Part shown: positions 1 through 8,925 of the stretch, one piece after another
Numbering within the stretch: the first letter of the stretch is position 1
Layout: every line of letters starts with the position of its first letter
From: Cryptosporangium minutisporangium
Lineage (GTDB): Bacteria; Actinomycetota; Actinomycetes; Mycobacteriales; Cryptosporangiaceae
Assembly (NCBI RefSeq): GCF_039536245.1
Contig: NZ_BAAAYN010000018.1
Coordinates: forward strand, 1-64,000
Direction: 5' to 3'
DNA length: 64,000 nucleotides
Program-made: the position numbers and the translations under genes
The notes under the pieces: model-generated
The model's database searches: none
What the model saw: the letters and a program-made list of their open reading frames with translations, nothing else
What the model was told of the DNA's origin: nothing

Positions 1-1182
1 GGCGGCGAGCTCGGCGTGATCGGGGCCTCCGGGGCCGCCCCGCAGTCGGCGCCGTCGCAGCCCGAGCCCGCGGCGCAGCCCGAGCCGAAGTCGGAGCCGA
101 AGCCCGAGCCGCAGTCGGTCGAACCGCAGAACCCGCCGGCCGAGGAGTCCGAGGCTCCGGCCCGCGCCGCGGCGACGTCCACGCCGGCGCCGGCCGCGTC
201 GGCCCCGAGCGCTCCGGCCGCCGAGTCGTCCGAGAACGGCCAGGGCGCCTACGTGACGCCGCTGGTGCGCAAGCTCGCGAACGAGCACGGCATCGACCTG
301 AACAGCGTCAAGGGCACCGGCGTCGGTGGCCGGATCCGCAAGCAGGACATCCTCGACGCCGCCGAGGCCAAGAAGGCCGCCGCCGCGGCACCGGCTCCGG
401 CCGCCGCGTCGGGCGGCGCGCCAGCCGCCCCGAAGGCGCCGGCCCAGCCGTCGCCGCTGCGTGGTCGTACCGAGAAGCTGAGCCGCCTGCGCAAGGTGAT
501 CGCGCAGCGGATGCACGAGTCGCTGCAGGTGGCGGCGCAGCTGACCACCGTGGTCGAGGTGGACGTCACGAAGATCGCCCAACTGCGGCAGCGTGCCAAG
601 GCCGACTTCCAGGCCCGCCACGGCGTGAAGCTGTCGTTCCTGCCGTTCTTCGCGGTCGCCGCCGTCGAGGCGCTGCAGCAGTACCCGCAGGTGAACTCGA
701 TCCTCAACCTGGACGAGGGCACCGTCACCTACCCGGACGCCGAGCACCTCGGCATCGCAGTCGACACCGAGCGCGGCCTGCTGGTGGCGACCGTGCGGGA
801 CGCCGGTGACCTGAACCTGGCCGGGATGGCCCGGAAGATCGCCGACCTCGCCGACCGGACGCGGAACAACAAGGTCAGCCCGGACGAGCTGGCCGGCGCC
901 ACGTTCACGCTGACCAACACCGGCAGCCGGGGCGCGCTCTTCGACACGCCGATCATCTTCCAGCCGAACTCGGCGATCCTCGGCACCGGCGCCGTGGTGA
1001 AGCGCGCGGTCGTGATCAACGACCCGAACCTCGGCGAGGTCATCGCGCCGCGGTCGATGGTGTACCTGGCGCTCTCCTACGACCACCGGATCGTCGATGG
1101 CGCGGACGCCGCACGGTTCCTCACGGCGATCAAGGAGCGCCTGGAGGGTGGCGCGTTCGAGGGTGAGCTCGGCCTGGCCTGA
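1..1182 (+). CDS. sucB: Dihydrolipoyl acyltransferase (E2 of 2-oxoglutarate/pyruvate dehydrogenase), 5' truncated by window edge
   Basis: E2 core of a 2-oxo acid dehydrogenase complex; it moves acyl groups from lipoyl-lysine to CoA. The reading frame is open from base 1 and begins with GGELGVIG, the usual end of a lipoyl domain, so the ATG at 16 is not the true start and the N-terminal lipoyl domain(s) lie upstream. Visible parts are an Ala/Pro/Glu-rich linker (about residues 9-80 of the visible frame), a peripheral subunit-binding domain (about 83-119, [11 protein letters not shown]...GRIRKQDI), a second linker, and the catalytic domain (about 155-390) with the active-site DHRIVDG (His362, Asp366). 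It corresponds to Rv2215 in M. tuberculosis, with lipB and lipA downstream. A strong hairpin follows the stop. Confidence 0.95.
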   Translation, partial: GGELGVIGASGAAPQSAPSQPEPAAQPEPKSEPKPEPQSVEPQNPPAEESEAPARAAATSTPAPAASAPSAPAAESSENGQGAYVTPLVRKLANEHGIDLNSVKGTGVGGRIRKQDILDAAEAKKAAAAAPAPAAASGGAPAAPKAPAQPSPLRGRTEKLSRLRKVIAQRMHESLQVAAQLTTVVEVDVTKIAQLRQRAKADFQARHGVKLSFLPFFAVAAVEALQQYPQVNSILNLDEGTVTYPDAEHLGIAVDTERGLLVATVRDAGDLNLAGMARKIADLADRTRNNKVSPDELAGATFTLTNTGSRGALFDTPIIFQPNSAILGTGAVVKRAVVINDPNLGEVIAPRSMVYLALSYDHRIVDGADAARFLTAIKERLEGGAFEGELGLA

Positions 1183-1210
1183 GCCAGCCCGGAGCCATCC
1201 GGCCCGACAC

Positions 1211-1248
1211 CGGCACCGGCCCGTCCCGTCAGGGGCGGGCCGGTGCCG
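1211..1248 (+). terminator. Hairpin terminator after sucB
   Basis: Stem of 17 bp (1211-1227 with 1232-1248, one G-T pair) closed by the tetraloop GTCA at 1228-1231, starting 28 nt after the sucB stop. There is no T-tract, which is usual for actinobacterial terminators. Confidence 0.75.
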
Positions 1249-1333
1249 TGTCCGGTGGGCGTCGACCCCCGATTGCCCGGCCGCGCCGCGCGTCCGAGTC
1301 GCGCGGGCCGGGCCGGCGGGAGAGGATCGACCC

Positions 1334-2227
1334 ATGCGGATCGTGGTGAGCGGTGCCAGCGGCCTGATCGGGTCGGCCCTCGTCGACGCGCTGCGGCTGG
1401 ACGGGCACGAGGTGACCCGGCTGGTGCGCCGCGAGCCGACCCGCCCCGACGAGCAGCGCTGGGATCCGGCCGGCGGGCGCCTCGACCCGGACGTGCTCTC
1501 CGGCGCCGACGCGGTGGTGCACCTGGCCGGCGCCGGGGTCGGCGACCGACGCTGGACCTCGGGGTACAAGGCGACGCTGATCGACAGCCGGGTCGACGGC
1601 ACCACCACGATCGCCACCGCCGCCGCGCGCGCCGACAAACCACCGCGTACGTTGATCTCGGCGTCCGGCATCGACTACTACGGAGACACCGGCGACCGGG
1701 AGATCCGGGAGGACGCACCGCCCGGCAACACGTTCCTCGCCGACCTCTGCCGCGCGTGGGAAGGGTCGACGGCACCGGCCGCCGAAGCCGGCGTACGGGT
1801 CGTGCATCTGCGGACCAGTTTGGTGCTCTCCCCGTCGGGCGGCCTGCTCGGTCGGCTGAAGCCGCTGTTCAAACTCGGCCTGGGCGGCCCACTGGGCACC
1901 GGACGCCAGTACTGGCCGGTTGTCTCGCTGCGCGACGTGGTCGCCGCGATCCAATTCCTGATCGTTACCGAGAGCATCTCCGGCCCGGTGAATCTGACCA
2001 CGCCGGAGCCGGTGACCAACGCGGAGTTCACGGCCGAGTTCGGCCGCCAGCTCCACCGCCCCACCGTGCTGAAGGTGCCGGCGTTCGCGCTGCGGATCGC
2101 GCTGGCCGACTTCGCCGACGAGGGCGTACTGAGAGGGCTGCGAGCGGTCCCGGGGGTGCTGCTGGACCACGGCTTCACCTTCACCGATCCGACGCCTGCG
2201 TCGGCACTGCGGTACGCGCTGCGCTGA
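1334..2227 (+). CDS. TIGR01777-family NAD(P)-dependent epimerase (SDR39U1/YfcH-like)
   Basis: Extended short-chain dehydrogenase of the TIGR01777 family, 297 aa, the usual family length. The N-terminal nucleotide motif GASGLIG lies at residues 7-13, a SASGIDYYGD segment stands in place of the classical YxxxK region, and the C-terminal part (about 245-295) matches the DUF1731 cap. Substrate unknown; the mycobacterial counterpart is Rv2216 in the same position between the E2 gene and lipB. The ATG at 1334 is chosen because a GGGAGAGGA-like ribosome site precedes it and the Rossmann motif begins six residues later; longer in-frame starts run into the terminator hairpin. Its 3' end overlaps the convergent kinase-like gene by 47 bp. 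Confidence 0.9.
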   Translation: MRIVVSGASGLIGSALVDALRLDGHEVTRLVRREPTRPDEQRWDPAGGRLDPDVLSGADAVVHLAGAGVGDRRWTSGYKATLIDSRVDGTTTIATAAARADKPPRTLISASGIDYYGDTGDREIREDAPPGNTFLADLCRAWEGSTAPAAEAGVRVVHLRTSLVLSPSGGLLGRLKPLFKLGLGGPLGTGRQYWPVVSLRDVVAAIQFLIVTESISGPVNLTTPEPVTNAEFTAEFGRQLHRPTVLKVPAFALRIALADFADEGVLRGLRAVPGVLLDHGFTFTDPTPASALRYALR

Positions 2228-2672
2228 CGCCGTCCGTTCCGAGCAGCCGGTCGAGCGGGATCGGATCGCACGTCTTCCGGAGTGCGGTGGCGACCTCGGC
2301 TGCGGTGGGACGCCGCTGGGGCTCGATCGCGAGCGCACCGGCCAGCACCGTCACCAGCCCGGCCGGCACGCCGAGCGCGAAGGCACGCTCGGCCCAGTCG
2401 TCCGCACCGCACTCCCCCAGCAGCGCGGCCACCAGGAGCACGGCGAGGTCGCGGACGTCGTCCGGAGGCGTTCCCGGCGCCGTGACCGCGTCGAAGTACG
2501 GGATGCCGTCGGGCGCGAGCAGAACCGTGTCGGCCCGGACGACTCCGTGGGTACCGCCGGCGGCGTGCGCGGCCGCCAGCGCGTCGGCGAGTGGCGCGAA
2601 CACCGCGACCGCCTCGCCACACCGCACCCGGTCGACCCGCGCGAGCACCTCGGCGAGTGAGATTCCGTCCAT
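2181..2672 (-). CDS. Degenerate protein-kinase-like protein (short pseudokinase)
   Basis: A 163-aa protein resembling the middle and C-lobe of a Ser/Thr kinase with no N-lobe: HGVVRADTVLL aligns with the HRDLKPxN loop and PYFDAV sits where DFG would be, followed by helices typical of the kinase C-lobe and ending in PQRRPTAAEV, the usual last motif. Catalytic Asp, glycine-rich loop and VAIK lysine are absent, so phosphotransfer is not expected; a binding or regulatory role is inferred. It is divergent from the HEAT-repeat gene and overlaps the TIGR01777 gene 3' end. TAGCGT 9 nt before the ATG may be its -10 element. I cannot name a characterised homologue. Confidence 0.6.
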   Translation of the reverse strand: MDGISLAEVLARVDRVRCGEAVAVFAPLADALAAAHAAGGTHGVVRADTVLLAPDGIPYFDAVTAPGTPPDDVRDLAVLLVAALLGECGADDWAERAFALGVPAGLVTVLAGALAIEPQRRPTAAEVATALRKTCDPIPLDRLLGTDGVSAARTAVPTQASDR

Positions 2673-2710
2673 GGCCCGAGGACGCTAGGCCGTCGCGGAG
2701 TGGCGCCGCC

Positions 2711-2796
2711 GCGGCTGTCCACAGCCGCATTCAGACCATCGGGGCCATACCCGAGCGTTCCGGACATCCCGCGGCTCACAAACGTAGTTGTCCACA
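2711..2796. promoter_or_regulatory. Perfect palindrome plus DnaA-box-like site in divergent intergenic region
   Basis: At 2711-2728 two 8-bp arms (GCGGCTGT and ACAGCCGC) surround CC, and the palindrome contains CTGTCCACA. At 2788-2796 lies TTGTCCACA, the DnaA-box sequence preferred in high-GC actinobacteria. Only these two sites are seen and no dnaA/dnaN genes are near, so this is not an origin; any role would be local DnaA binding. Confidence 0.3.
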
Positions 2797-2908
2797 AGCA
2801 GCCACATGAGTTGGAGGCGAACGGCACGGCGCGCCGTAGTCTCTTCTCGACGCCGACGGTGCGATCGTTTCGGTGTAAGGCGTTCGCGTTCGGGGGACGG
2901 TGAATCGC

Positions 2909-3739
2909 ATGGACCTCACCACACTCGCCGGGGACCCGACCTCGGAGCCGGACGACCTCGCGGGCGCCGTCGACGCGGCCGCCGGAGAGGTCGCGGCGTT
3001 CGGGCCTGTCTTGGGGCTCGTCGACCACGACGCCCCCGCAGTGCGCACGGCGGTGGCCCGTGCCCTGCCGCACTTGGCCGCGATGGAGATCAACGCTCCC
3101 TTCGCACCGCTGGCGGTCGACGCACTGATCAGCCTCACGGCTGACCCGAACGGTGACGTCCGCAACTGGGCCTGCTTCGGCCTCGGTACGCAGATGGACG
3201 AGATCGACGGCCCGACGGTCCGCGAAGCGCTGGCCGCTCGGCTCGCCGACCGGCACGGCGAGGCGCGCCGGGAAGCGCTGATCGGACTGGCCCGTCGGCG
3301 CGACCCACGCGCGCTGCCCGCGGTCCGGGCCGCCCTGTGCCGATCCGACGTCTGGCTGCTCGAGGTGGAGGCGGCCGGCGCCCTCGGCGACCACTCGCTG
3401 CACCCGCTGGTCCTCCGCCACCTCGACGGGTGGGACGGCGGTGCGGCCCGCACGGTCGCCGCGGTCGCCCGCCTCACCGATCCGGACGGTCTCGGCGCCG
3501 ACCTGATCGAGGGCCTGGCCGCCTGGTACCGCTGTGGTGGTCCGCTCGCGGTGGACGCCGATCCTGGCTGGTGGCGGATCGCGCTCGACCTGCTCGAGCT
3601 GGCGCCGTACCGGGCCGGTGACCTGGCGACGGCGGTCGCCGCTCAGCTCGGCAACGACTCCGACGCGTTGAGCGCGTTGGACGACTCAACGCTCGGCGCG
3701 ATCGCCCGCAGCCACGGGTGGTCGGGCGTCCTGCACTGA
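2909..3739 (+). CDS. HEAT-repeat domain protein
   Basis: A 276-aa soluble protein made of repeated paired helices with D(x)n-VR-A/N-A spacing, e.g. DHDAPAVRTAVARALPHL and DPNGDVRNWACFGLG, typical of HEAT/PBS-lyase repeats used for protein-protein contacts. No catalytic motif is visible. ATG 2909 is preferred over GTG 2900 because GGGGGA at 2892-2897 is 11 nt from the ATG but only 2 nt from the GTG. The gene lies opposite the kinase-like gene, and its 3' end overlaps the convergent MMPL gene by 54 bp. Function unknown. Confidence 0.75.
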   Translation: MDLTTLAGDPTSEPDDLAGAVDAAAGEVAAFGPVLGLVDHDAPAVRTAVARALPHLAAMEINAPFAPLAVDALISLTADPNGDVRNWACFGLGTQMDEIDGPTVREALAARLADRHGEARREALIGLARRRDPRALPAVRAALCRSDVWLLEVEAAGALGDHSLHPLVLRHLDGWDGGAARTVAAVARLTDPDGLGADLIEGLAAWYRCGGPLAVDADPGWWRIALDLLELAPYRAGDLATAVAAQLGNDSDALSALDDSTLGAIARSHGWSGVLH

Positions 3740-5827
3740 GACTTCGTCCACGATTCGGGCGGCGCGGCTGGGCCACCAGCTCCGCCGCCCCAGCTCCAGC
3801 GTCGCGGCCGGCACCAGCAGCGACCGCACCACCAGCGTGTCGAGCAACACGCCGAACGCGACCAGGAACGCCATCTGCGCGAGGAACAGGATCGGTAGCA
3901 CCGAGAGCGCGGCGAACGTCGCGGCCAGCACGACACCGGCCGACGTGATCACGCCGCCGGTGACCCGGAGGCCGGTGAGCGTCCCCGCCCGGGTGCCGTG
4001 CCGGAGCGACTCCTCGCGGACCCGCGTCATCAGGAAGATGTTGTAGTCGATCCCCAGCGCGACGAGGAACACGAACGCGAACAGCGGCACCACCGGGTCC
4101 GACCCCGGGAACCCGAACAGGTGCTCGAACACGAGCGCGGCGACGCCGAGCGTCGCGCCGAACGAGAGCACGACGGTCGCGATCAGCATCACCGGCGCGA
4201 CCAGCGCACGGAGCAGCAGGGCGAGGATCACGAAGATCACCGCGAGCACGATCGGGACGATCGTCCGCAGATCGCGGCTGGTCGTGTCCTGGGTGTCCAG
4301 CAGCGTCGCGGTGTACCCGCCGACCTTGGCGTCGGCGCCCGGCACGTCGTGCATGACGTCCCGGAGTTCGCGGAGCGCGCGGATCGCTGTCGGGCTGTCC
4401 GCGGCGTCCGCCAGGGTCACGTCGATCTCGACCAGGCCGTCGACGACCTTCGGCGCCTTCGCCGGGGCGTTCGGATCGAACTCCAGCGCGCCGGTGAACG
4501 GCGTGACCGCCTCGACGCCGTCGACGGTGTTCGCCGCCGTGATCATCGGTTGCAGCGCGTCCGCCCGGCCGATCACGATCACCGGCGTGGCGAACCCGGC
4601 CGGGAAGTATCCCTGCAGGATCTCCTCGCCCCGCACCGAGTCCACCCGTTCGAGGAACGCGTCGGTCTGGGTGACGCCGCTGGCTCGGAACGTCGGCGCG
4701 AACGCGGCGGCGATCAGCAGCACCACCATCGTGGTGATCCAGATCCGGCGGTGGCGCCGGTCGACCATCCGCGCCACCCGCTCCCAGATGCCGTGCCGGA
4801 GCTCCCTGTCCGACCCGTACCGCGGCTGGAACGGCCAGAAAGCCGCCCGTCCGACCAGGACCAGGACCGCGGGCAGGAACGTGAGCGAGGCGAGCAACGC
4901 CGCGACGATGCCGATCGCGCCGATCGGCCCGAGGCTGCGGTTGGACGCCAGATCGGAGAAGAGTAGGCACAGCAGGCCCGCGATGACGGTGCCCCCGGAG
5001 GCGACGATCGGCTCGAACGCGCCCCGGTAGGCCGCGCGGACGGCGTCCCAGCGGCGGGCGTGCCGGCCGAACTCCTCCCGCACACGGGCGATCAGCAGCA
5101 GCGCGTAGTCGGTGGTGGCACCGAACACCAACACCGACAGGATGCCCTGCGACTGACCGTTGAGGTCGAGCGTCCCGTTCTTCGTGAGCGTGTAGACGAC
5201 GCCGGCCGAGAGGCCGAGTGCCAACCCGACCGTGGTCAGCACGATGACCGGCAGGATCGGGCTGCGGTACACCACGACCAGGATCACGGCGACGACGAGC
5301 GCGGTGACGCCGATCAGCAGGCCGTCGATCGCACCGAACACCTCGAAGAAGTCGGCGATGATGCCGGACGGCCCGGCGACGTGCGCGGTGAGCGGCCCCG
5401 GACGCTGCACGATCTCGCGGAGCGCCGAGACTTCGCGCTCGGTGACGTCTCCATCGGCGCCGGCGAGCGGCACGATGACCTGAGCGGCCTCACCGTCGCG
5501 GGACGGGATGATCGGCGAAATCTCCCCCACCGCGAGGTTCGCCGCCCGGATCTTCGCGATGTCGCCCTGGATCGTGCGGGCGTCGTCGAGGGTCAGGCCA
5601 CCGCGGTGCAGATAGACGACGATCGCCGGGACCGTCGGCTCGTCCACGAAACGTTCCTGGAGCTCGGCGACCTCGGTGGCCTCCGCGCTGCTGGGCAGGA
5701 ACGCGGCGTTGTCGTTCTTCTGGACCTCGGACAGCTTGCCCTGGTACGGCCCGAACACCCCACCGACGACCAACCAACCGAGAACCAGCAGCGCGGGCAG
5801 CAGCCAGCGCCGGCGGGCGTTGCTCAT
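3686..5827 (-). CDS. MMPL/RND-family membrane transporter
   Basis: A 713-aa polytopic inner-membrane protein. A leading hydrophobic helix (about 7-27) is followed by an extracytoplasmic domain, a five-helix bundle with ATTDYALLLIARVREE (about 200-350), a second periplasmic domain, and a second bundle carrying ALGIDYNIFLMTRVREE. The paired GxDYxxFL...R motifs and duplicated layout are the MMPL signature of proton-driven export of lipids or hydrophobic drugs. It is shorter than mycobacterial MmpL proteins (about 950-1000 aa). GGAGG 7 nt before ATG 5827 supports the start; TAGCGT farther upstream may be the -10. No lipid-biosynthesis neighbours reveal its cargo. Confidence 0.9.
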   Translation of the reverse strand: MSNARRRWLLPALLVLGWLVVGGVFGPYQGKLSEVQKNDNAAFLPSSAEATEVAELQERFVDEPTVPAIVVYLHRGGLTLDDARTIQGDIAKIRAANLAVGEISPIIPSRDGEAAQVIVPLAGADGDVTEREVSALREIVQRPGPLTAHVAGPSGIIADFFEVFGAIDGLLIGVTALVVAVILVVVYRSPILPVIVLTTVGLALGLSAGVVYTLTKNGTLDLNGQSQGILSVLVFGATTDYALLLIARVREEFGRHARRWDAVRAAYRGAFEPIVASGGTVIAGLLCLLFSDLASNRSLGPIGAIGIVAALLASLTFLPAVLVLVGRAAFWPFQPRYGSDRELRHGIWERVARMVDRRHRRIWITTMVVLLIAAAFAPTFRASGVTQTDAFLERVDSVRGEEILQGYFPAGFATPVIVIGRADALQPMITAANTVDGVEAVTPFTGALEFDPNAPAKAPKVVDGLVEIDVTLADAADSPTAIRALRELRDVMHDVPGADAKVGGYTATLLDTQDTTSRDLRTIVPIVLAVIFVILALLLRALVAPVMLIATVVLSFGATLGVAALVFEHLFGFPGSDPVVPLFAFVFLVALGIDYNIFLMTRVREESLRHGTRAGTLTGLRVTGGVITSAGVVLAATFAALSVLPILFLAQMAFLVAFGVLLDTLVVRSLLVPAATLELGRRSWWPSRAARIVDEVSVQDARPPVAAGDRAER

Positions 5828-5967
5828 CCGGCGTCCTCCGCGGACTCAAGATCCAAGGCCGTCAGCGACGCTATCGTTGCCCGCCTCCGATGGTGCGGTG
5901 AGCGCCGTGAGTGAGGACGTGACCTGGCGCACGGTCGCGCCCGCCGCCCCGGCGTAGGCTCGGCAGC

Positions 5968-6633
5968 ATGACCGAGATGCTGGTCCCGACGGCACCGACC
6001 GACGTCCGGCGGCTGCCCGGCCTGACCGAATACCGGGACGCGTGGGACGAGCAGCGTCGTCTGCACGCCGCCCGGGTCGCCGGCGAAATCCCGGACACGG
6101 TCCTGCTCCTGCAGCATCCCGACGTCTACACCGCAGGCCGTCGCACCGAGGACGGGGAGCGTCCGTTCGACGGCACGCCCGTCGTCGACGTGGACCGCGG
6201 CGGCAAGATCACCTGGCACGGCCCCGGCCAGCTGGTCGGCTACCCGATCGTCCAGCTGCCCCGGCCGCTGGACGTGGTCGCGTACGTGCGGCGGATCGAA
6301 GGCCTGCTGATCGAGGTCTGTGCCGAGTTCGGCCTCGCGACCACCCGGGTCGAAGGCCGCAGCGGCGTCTGGGTACCGGCCGATCATCGGGGCCCGGACC
6401 GGAAGATCGCCGCGATCGGCGTCCGGGTCAGCCGCCGGGTCACCATGCACGGCTTCGCTCTCAACTGCAATCCGGACCTGGCCGCGTTCGGACGCATCGT
6501 CCCCTGTGGCATCCAGGACGCGGGCGTCACGTCGCTCACCGCCGAGTTGGGCCGGAGGGTGACCGTCGACGACGTCGTCGACCTGGTGGAGCCGCGCCTA
6601 CCCACCCTCGCCGGCGGCCCCGACCGCACCTGA
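5968..6633 (+). CDS. lipB: Octanoyl-[ACP]:protein N-octanoyltransferase
   Basis: Transfers octanoate from acyl carrier protein to the lipoyl domains of E2/GcvH; cytoplasmic, first step of lipoate assembly. 221 aa, normal length. The catalytic pair is present: Lys146 in RKIAAIGV and Cys180 in IVPCGI, with the family signatures TYTAGRRT-like (53-60) and [11 protein letters not shown] (about 84-94). TAGGCT (5955-5960) ends 7 nt before ATG 5968 and no Shine-Dalgarno is present, which points to a leaderless mRNA. It pairs with lipA downstream and the lipoylated E2 upstream, as in Rv2215-Rv2218. Confidence 0.97.
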   Translation: MTEMLVPTAPTDVRRLPGLTEYRDAWDEQRRLHAARVAGEIPDTVLLLQHPDVYTAGRRTEDGERPFDGTPVVDVDRGGKITWHGPGQLVGYPIVQLPRPLDVVAYVRRIEGLLIEVCAEFGLATTRVEGRSGVWVPADHRGPDRKIAAIGVRVSRRVTMHGFALNCNPDLAAFGRIVPCGIQDAGVTSLTAELGRRVTVDDVVDLVEPRLPTLAGGPDRT

Positions 6634-6727
6634 CGTTTGGGAAATCGGTTCCGGGGTAGGGGCCGACAGGACGACCACTTCCGTGGTAGGCAGACCCGGT
6701 CGTATCCGCCCCACCGGAGGTGGCCAG

Positions 6728-7162
6728 ATGTCCCACATGGACGGCACACCACTCCCGGACAGCGGCGCCCCGTCGGACACGTTCGACGCATTGGCCTCCG
6801 AGCCTTTCCTGAGCCTCACCACCTACCGCCGGAACGGCAGTGCGATCCCGACGCCGGTCTGGGCCGCACCGCGCGACGGTCGGCTGTTGATCTGGACCGG
6901 CGCCGAGTCGGGCAAGGTCAAGCGGCTCCGGCACACTCCGGTCGCGACGGTCGCCCCGTGTGACCGCGGAGGCTCGCTGCTCGGCGAACCGGTCGCCGCT
7001 CACGCCCGCATCATGCGTAAGGACGAAACCCCCGCACTGAACGCCGCGATGACGGCCAAGTACGGCTGGCAGTTCCGGATGTCCCGGCTGGGTGCCGCGA
7101 TCGGCCGGGTGATCGGCATCGCCCGACCCGGCCAGATCGGCCTGGAGATCACGCTCGACTGA
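6728..7162 (+). CDS. PPOX-class F420-dependent oxidoreductase-like protein
   Basis: A 144-aa split-barrel protein of the pyridoxamine 5'-phosphate oxidase superfamily, subgroup annotated as F420- or flavin-dependent (Rv-type PPOX). Typical pieces are the early LTTYRRNGSAIPTPVW strand pair, LLIWTGAESGKVKRL with the phosphate-binding lysines, and a basic C-terminal segment. Start ATG 6728 has GGAGG at 6716-6720 with 7 nt spacing; an upstream in-frame GTG at 6683 has none. It probably reduces or binds a small aromatic substrate, but the substrate is not inferable. Inserted between lipB and lipA; its stop overlaps the convergent S15-type gene by 14 bp. Confidence 0.85.
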   Translation: MSHMDGTPLPDSGAPSDTFDALASEPFLSLTTYRRNGSAIPTPVWAAPRDGRLLIWTGAESGKVKRLRHTPVATVAPCDRGGSLLGEPVAAHARIMRKDETPALNAAMTAKYGWQFRMSRLGAAIGRVIGIARPGQIGLEITLD

Positions 7163-8699
7163 GCGGCAGGTCCAGCCACGACGGTCCGGCGAACCGCAGC
7201 CGCTCTCCCGCAGTGTTCTCGTCCAGGTACATCAGGTCCCGGGCGTCCACCACGAGAGCCAGGCGACGCCCGGCCGGAACGTCGAACGCCATCGGGTCGA
7301 ACGCGACGTCGAGGCGGAGCGGGCGGCCGGGCGTCGCACCGGTCCACGTGAACGGCGCATGGTTGATCAGCTCACCGGTGCCGCCGCCGTCGACCGCGTA
7401 GAGGTAGCCGAAGACGGTCCCGACCGCATCATCCGGGACCACCGTGAGGTGCATCGCCACCGTTCCCCGTAACCGAGCCGGCCCGGTCAGCGGCGCCGAC
7501 TGCCAGACCAGCGCCCGGCGCCGGTCCACCCCGGGCAGCCACACGGTCGGCGGACGCCCGGTCAGGGCTTCCAGCGTCGAGGTCCCCATCGTGATGCCCG
7601 CGTCGGACGTCGTCGGATCGGCGGTCACACTCGCCTGCCAGGCCGGTGCGGTCCCCGGCGCCAGCGGGCTGCCGGGCGCGCCGAGTCCGTACCGGGTCGC
7701 CGGCGCCTCGAACTCCGCGGTCGACCGGTAGGTCTCCACCGGGCCGGCGCGATTCGGCGTCCGCGGACGCAACCGGATCGGCGCGTCCGGCTGCTCCGGC
7801 TCCCCGGCGACGTGGGCCTCCAGCCACCGATAGACCGAATCGAACACCTCGTTGGGCAGCGTCAGCACACCGCCGGCCTCCGGGCTGACGTGGTCGCCGG
7901 GGTAGAGCCCCAACTGCTTCGGACCGGTGAGCCGGTCGTAGAACCGCATGATCTGCCCGTTCCGCGCGACCGAGTCGTTCCAGGCGTGGGCCATGAACAC
8001 CGCGGTGCCGTTGCGGTTGAGCGCGTCGAGCCGGGTGACCGGCGACCGCTCCCGGGCCCAGGCACGCAGTTCGTCCATGTTCCGGTTCGCGAAGAAGTCG
8101 TCGAGCTTCGTGGTGAAGTCCGGCGCGGTGCGGGCGGTGACCGCGGCGGTCAGCCGGAAACCGAGCGCGAGCATCCCGTACCGCGTCTCCTGCCGGATCA
8201 GCATCTCCTCGATGTCGACCAGTCCGCTGGTCATCACCACCGCCTTGATCCGCGGGTCGACGGCGGCCGCGTTGAGCATGATCGGACCGGCGTAGGAGAT
8301 CCCGGCCAGCCCGATCCGCGCCGGGTCGGCGTCGGTGTGCGCGAGCGCCCAGTCGACCACCGCCCGCACGTCCCGGACGTCGTCCGGCCCGGCGAAGTCG
8401 ACGGTGCCGCCGGAGTCGCCCGCGCCCCGAGTCGCGTAGTTGACCGCGATGAAGCCGCGCTTCGCCAGCTCGGTCGACCAGAGCAGGTTCTGGGTGTTGC
8501 CGCCACCCCACGACCCCGGAAGGACGACGAGCGGGTGCGGCCCCGCCGTCGTCGGCGTCACCACGTTCGCGCCGAGCTTGACGCCGTCCTGCCCGGCGAG
8601 ATCGACGAACCGGACACTGAATTTCTCGTCGGCTCTGGCGACCGGCGCGAGCACGCCGCACGCCACCAGCAAGGCGAGTAACAGAGCGGATAAGCGCAC
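7149..8699 (-). CDS. Secreted CocE/NonD-type (S15-like) alpha/beta hydrolase
   Basis: 516 aa after choosing GTG 8699, which has AAGGGA 8 nt upstream and places a clean signal peptide first (basic RLS, hydrophobic core, ...PVARA|DE, about residues 1-24); the longer frame to 8777 would bury it. The hydrolase core has GISYAG with nucleophile Ser, an AHAWND acidic residue and GDHVSPE with the probable catalytic His, followed by a C-terminal jelly-roll domain as in CocE/X-Pro dipeptidyl-peptidases. It is exported and may cleave acyl esters or X-Pro peptides. It is divergent from lipA and not related to lipoate synthesis. Confidence 0.88.
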   Translation of the reverse strand: MRLSALLLALLVACGVLAPVARADEKFSVRFVDLAGQDGVKLGANVVTPTTAGPHPLVVLPGSWGGGNTQNLLWSTELAKRGFIAVNYATRGAGDSGGTVDFAGPDDVRDVRAVVDWALAHTDADPARIGLAGISYAGPIMLNAAAVDPRIKAVVMTSGLVDIEEMLIRQETRYGMLALGFRLTAAVTARTAPDFTTKLDDFFANRNMDELRAWARERSPVTRLDALNRNGTAVFMAHAWNDSVARNGQIMRFYDRLTGPKQLGLYPGDHVSPEAGGVLTLPNEVFDSVYRWLEAHVAGEPEQPDAPIRLRPRTPNRAGPVETYRSTAEFEAPATRYGLGAPGSPLAPGTAPAWQASVTADPTTSDAGITMGTSTLEALTGRPPTVWLPGVDRRRALVWQSAPLTGPARLRGTVAMHLTVVPDDAVGTVFGYLYAVDGGGTGELINHAPFTWTGATPGRPLRLDVAFDPMAFDVPAGRRLALVVDARDLMYLDENTAGERLRFAGPSWLDLPLSRA

Positions 8700-8925
8700 G
8701 GCGGGAGTCCCTTCGGGTGAGCTTCGACACCTCGGGTGGGGCGCCCGCACGCTAGCGAGGTCAGAAGATCCGGACAAGTCGGTTCGTAAGTATCATTGCG
8801 CCCCAGCCAACAGCGGCAATCCGCACTGACAGGCCGGTAACAACTTCCACCGGACGGCGTCCGACCAAATCCCCGTTCCGCGACGCGGCGGGCATGTCCG
8901 CGGAACCGGCGTAGGCTCAATGAAC

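Noticed and set aside
2711-2796. Replication origin
   Set aside because: Only two DnaA-box-like sites; no dnaA, dnaN or AT-rich unwinding region nearby.
8700-8777. N-terminal extension of the S15-type hydrolase to 8777
   Set aside because: It would put 26 residues before a clear signal peptide, and the ribosome site matches GTG 8699.
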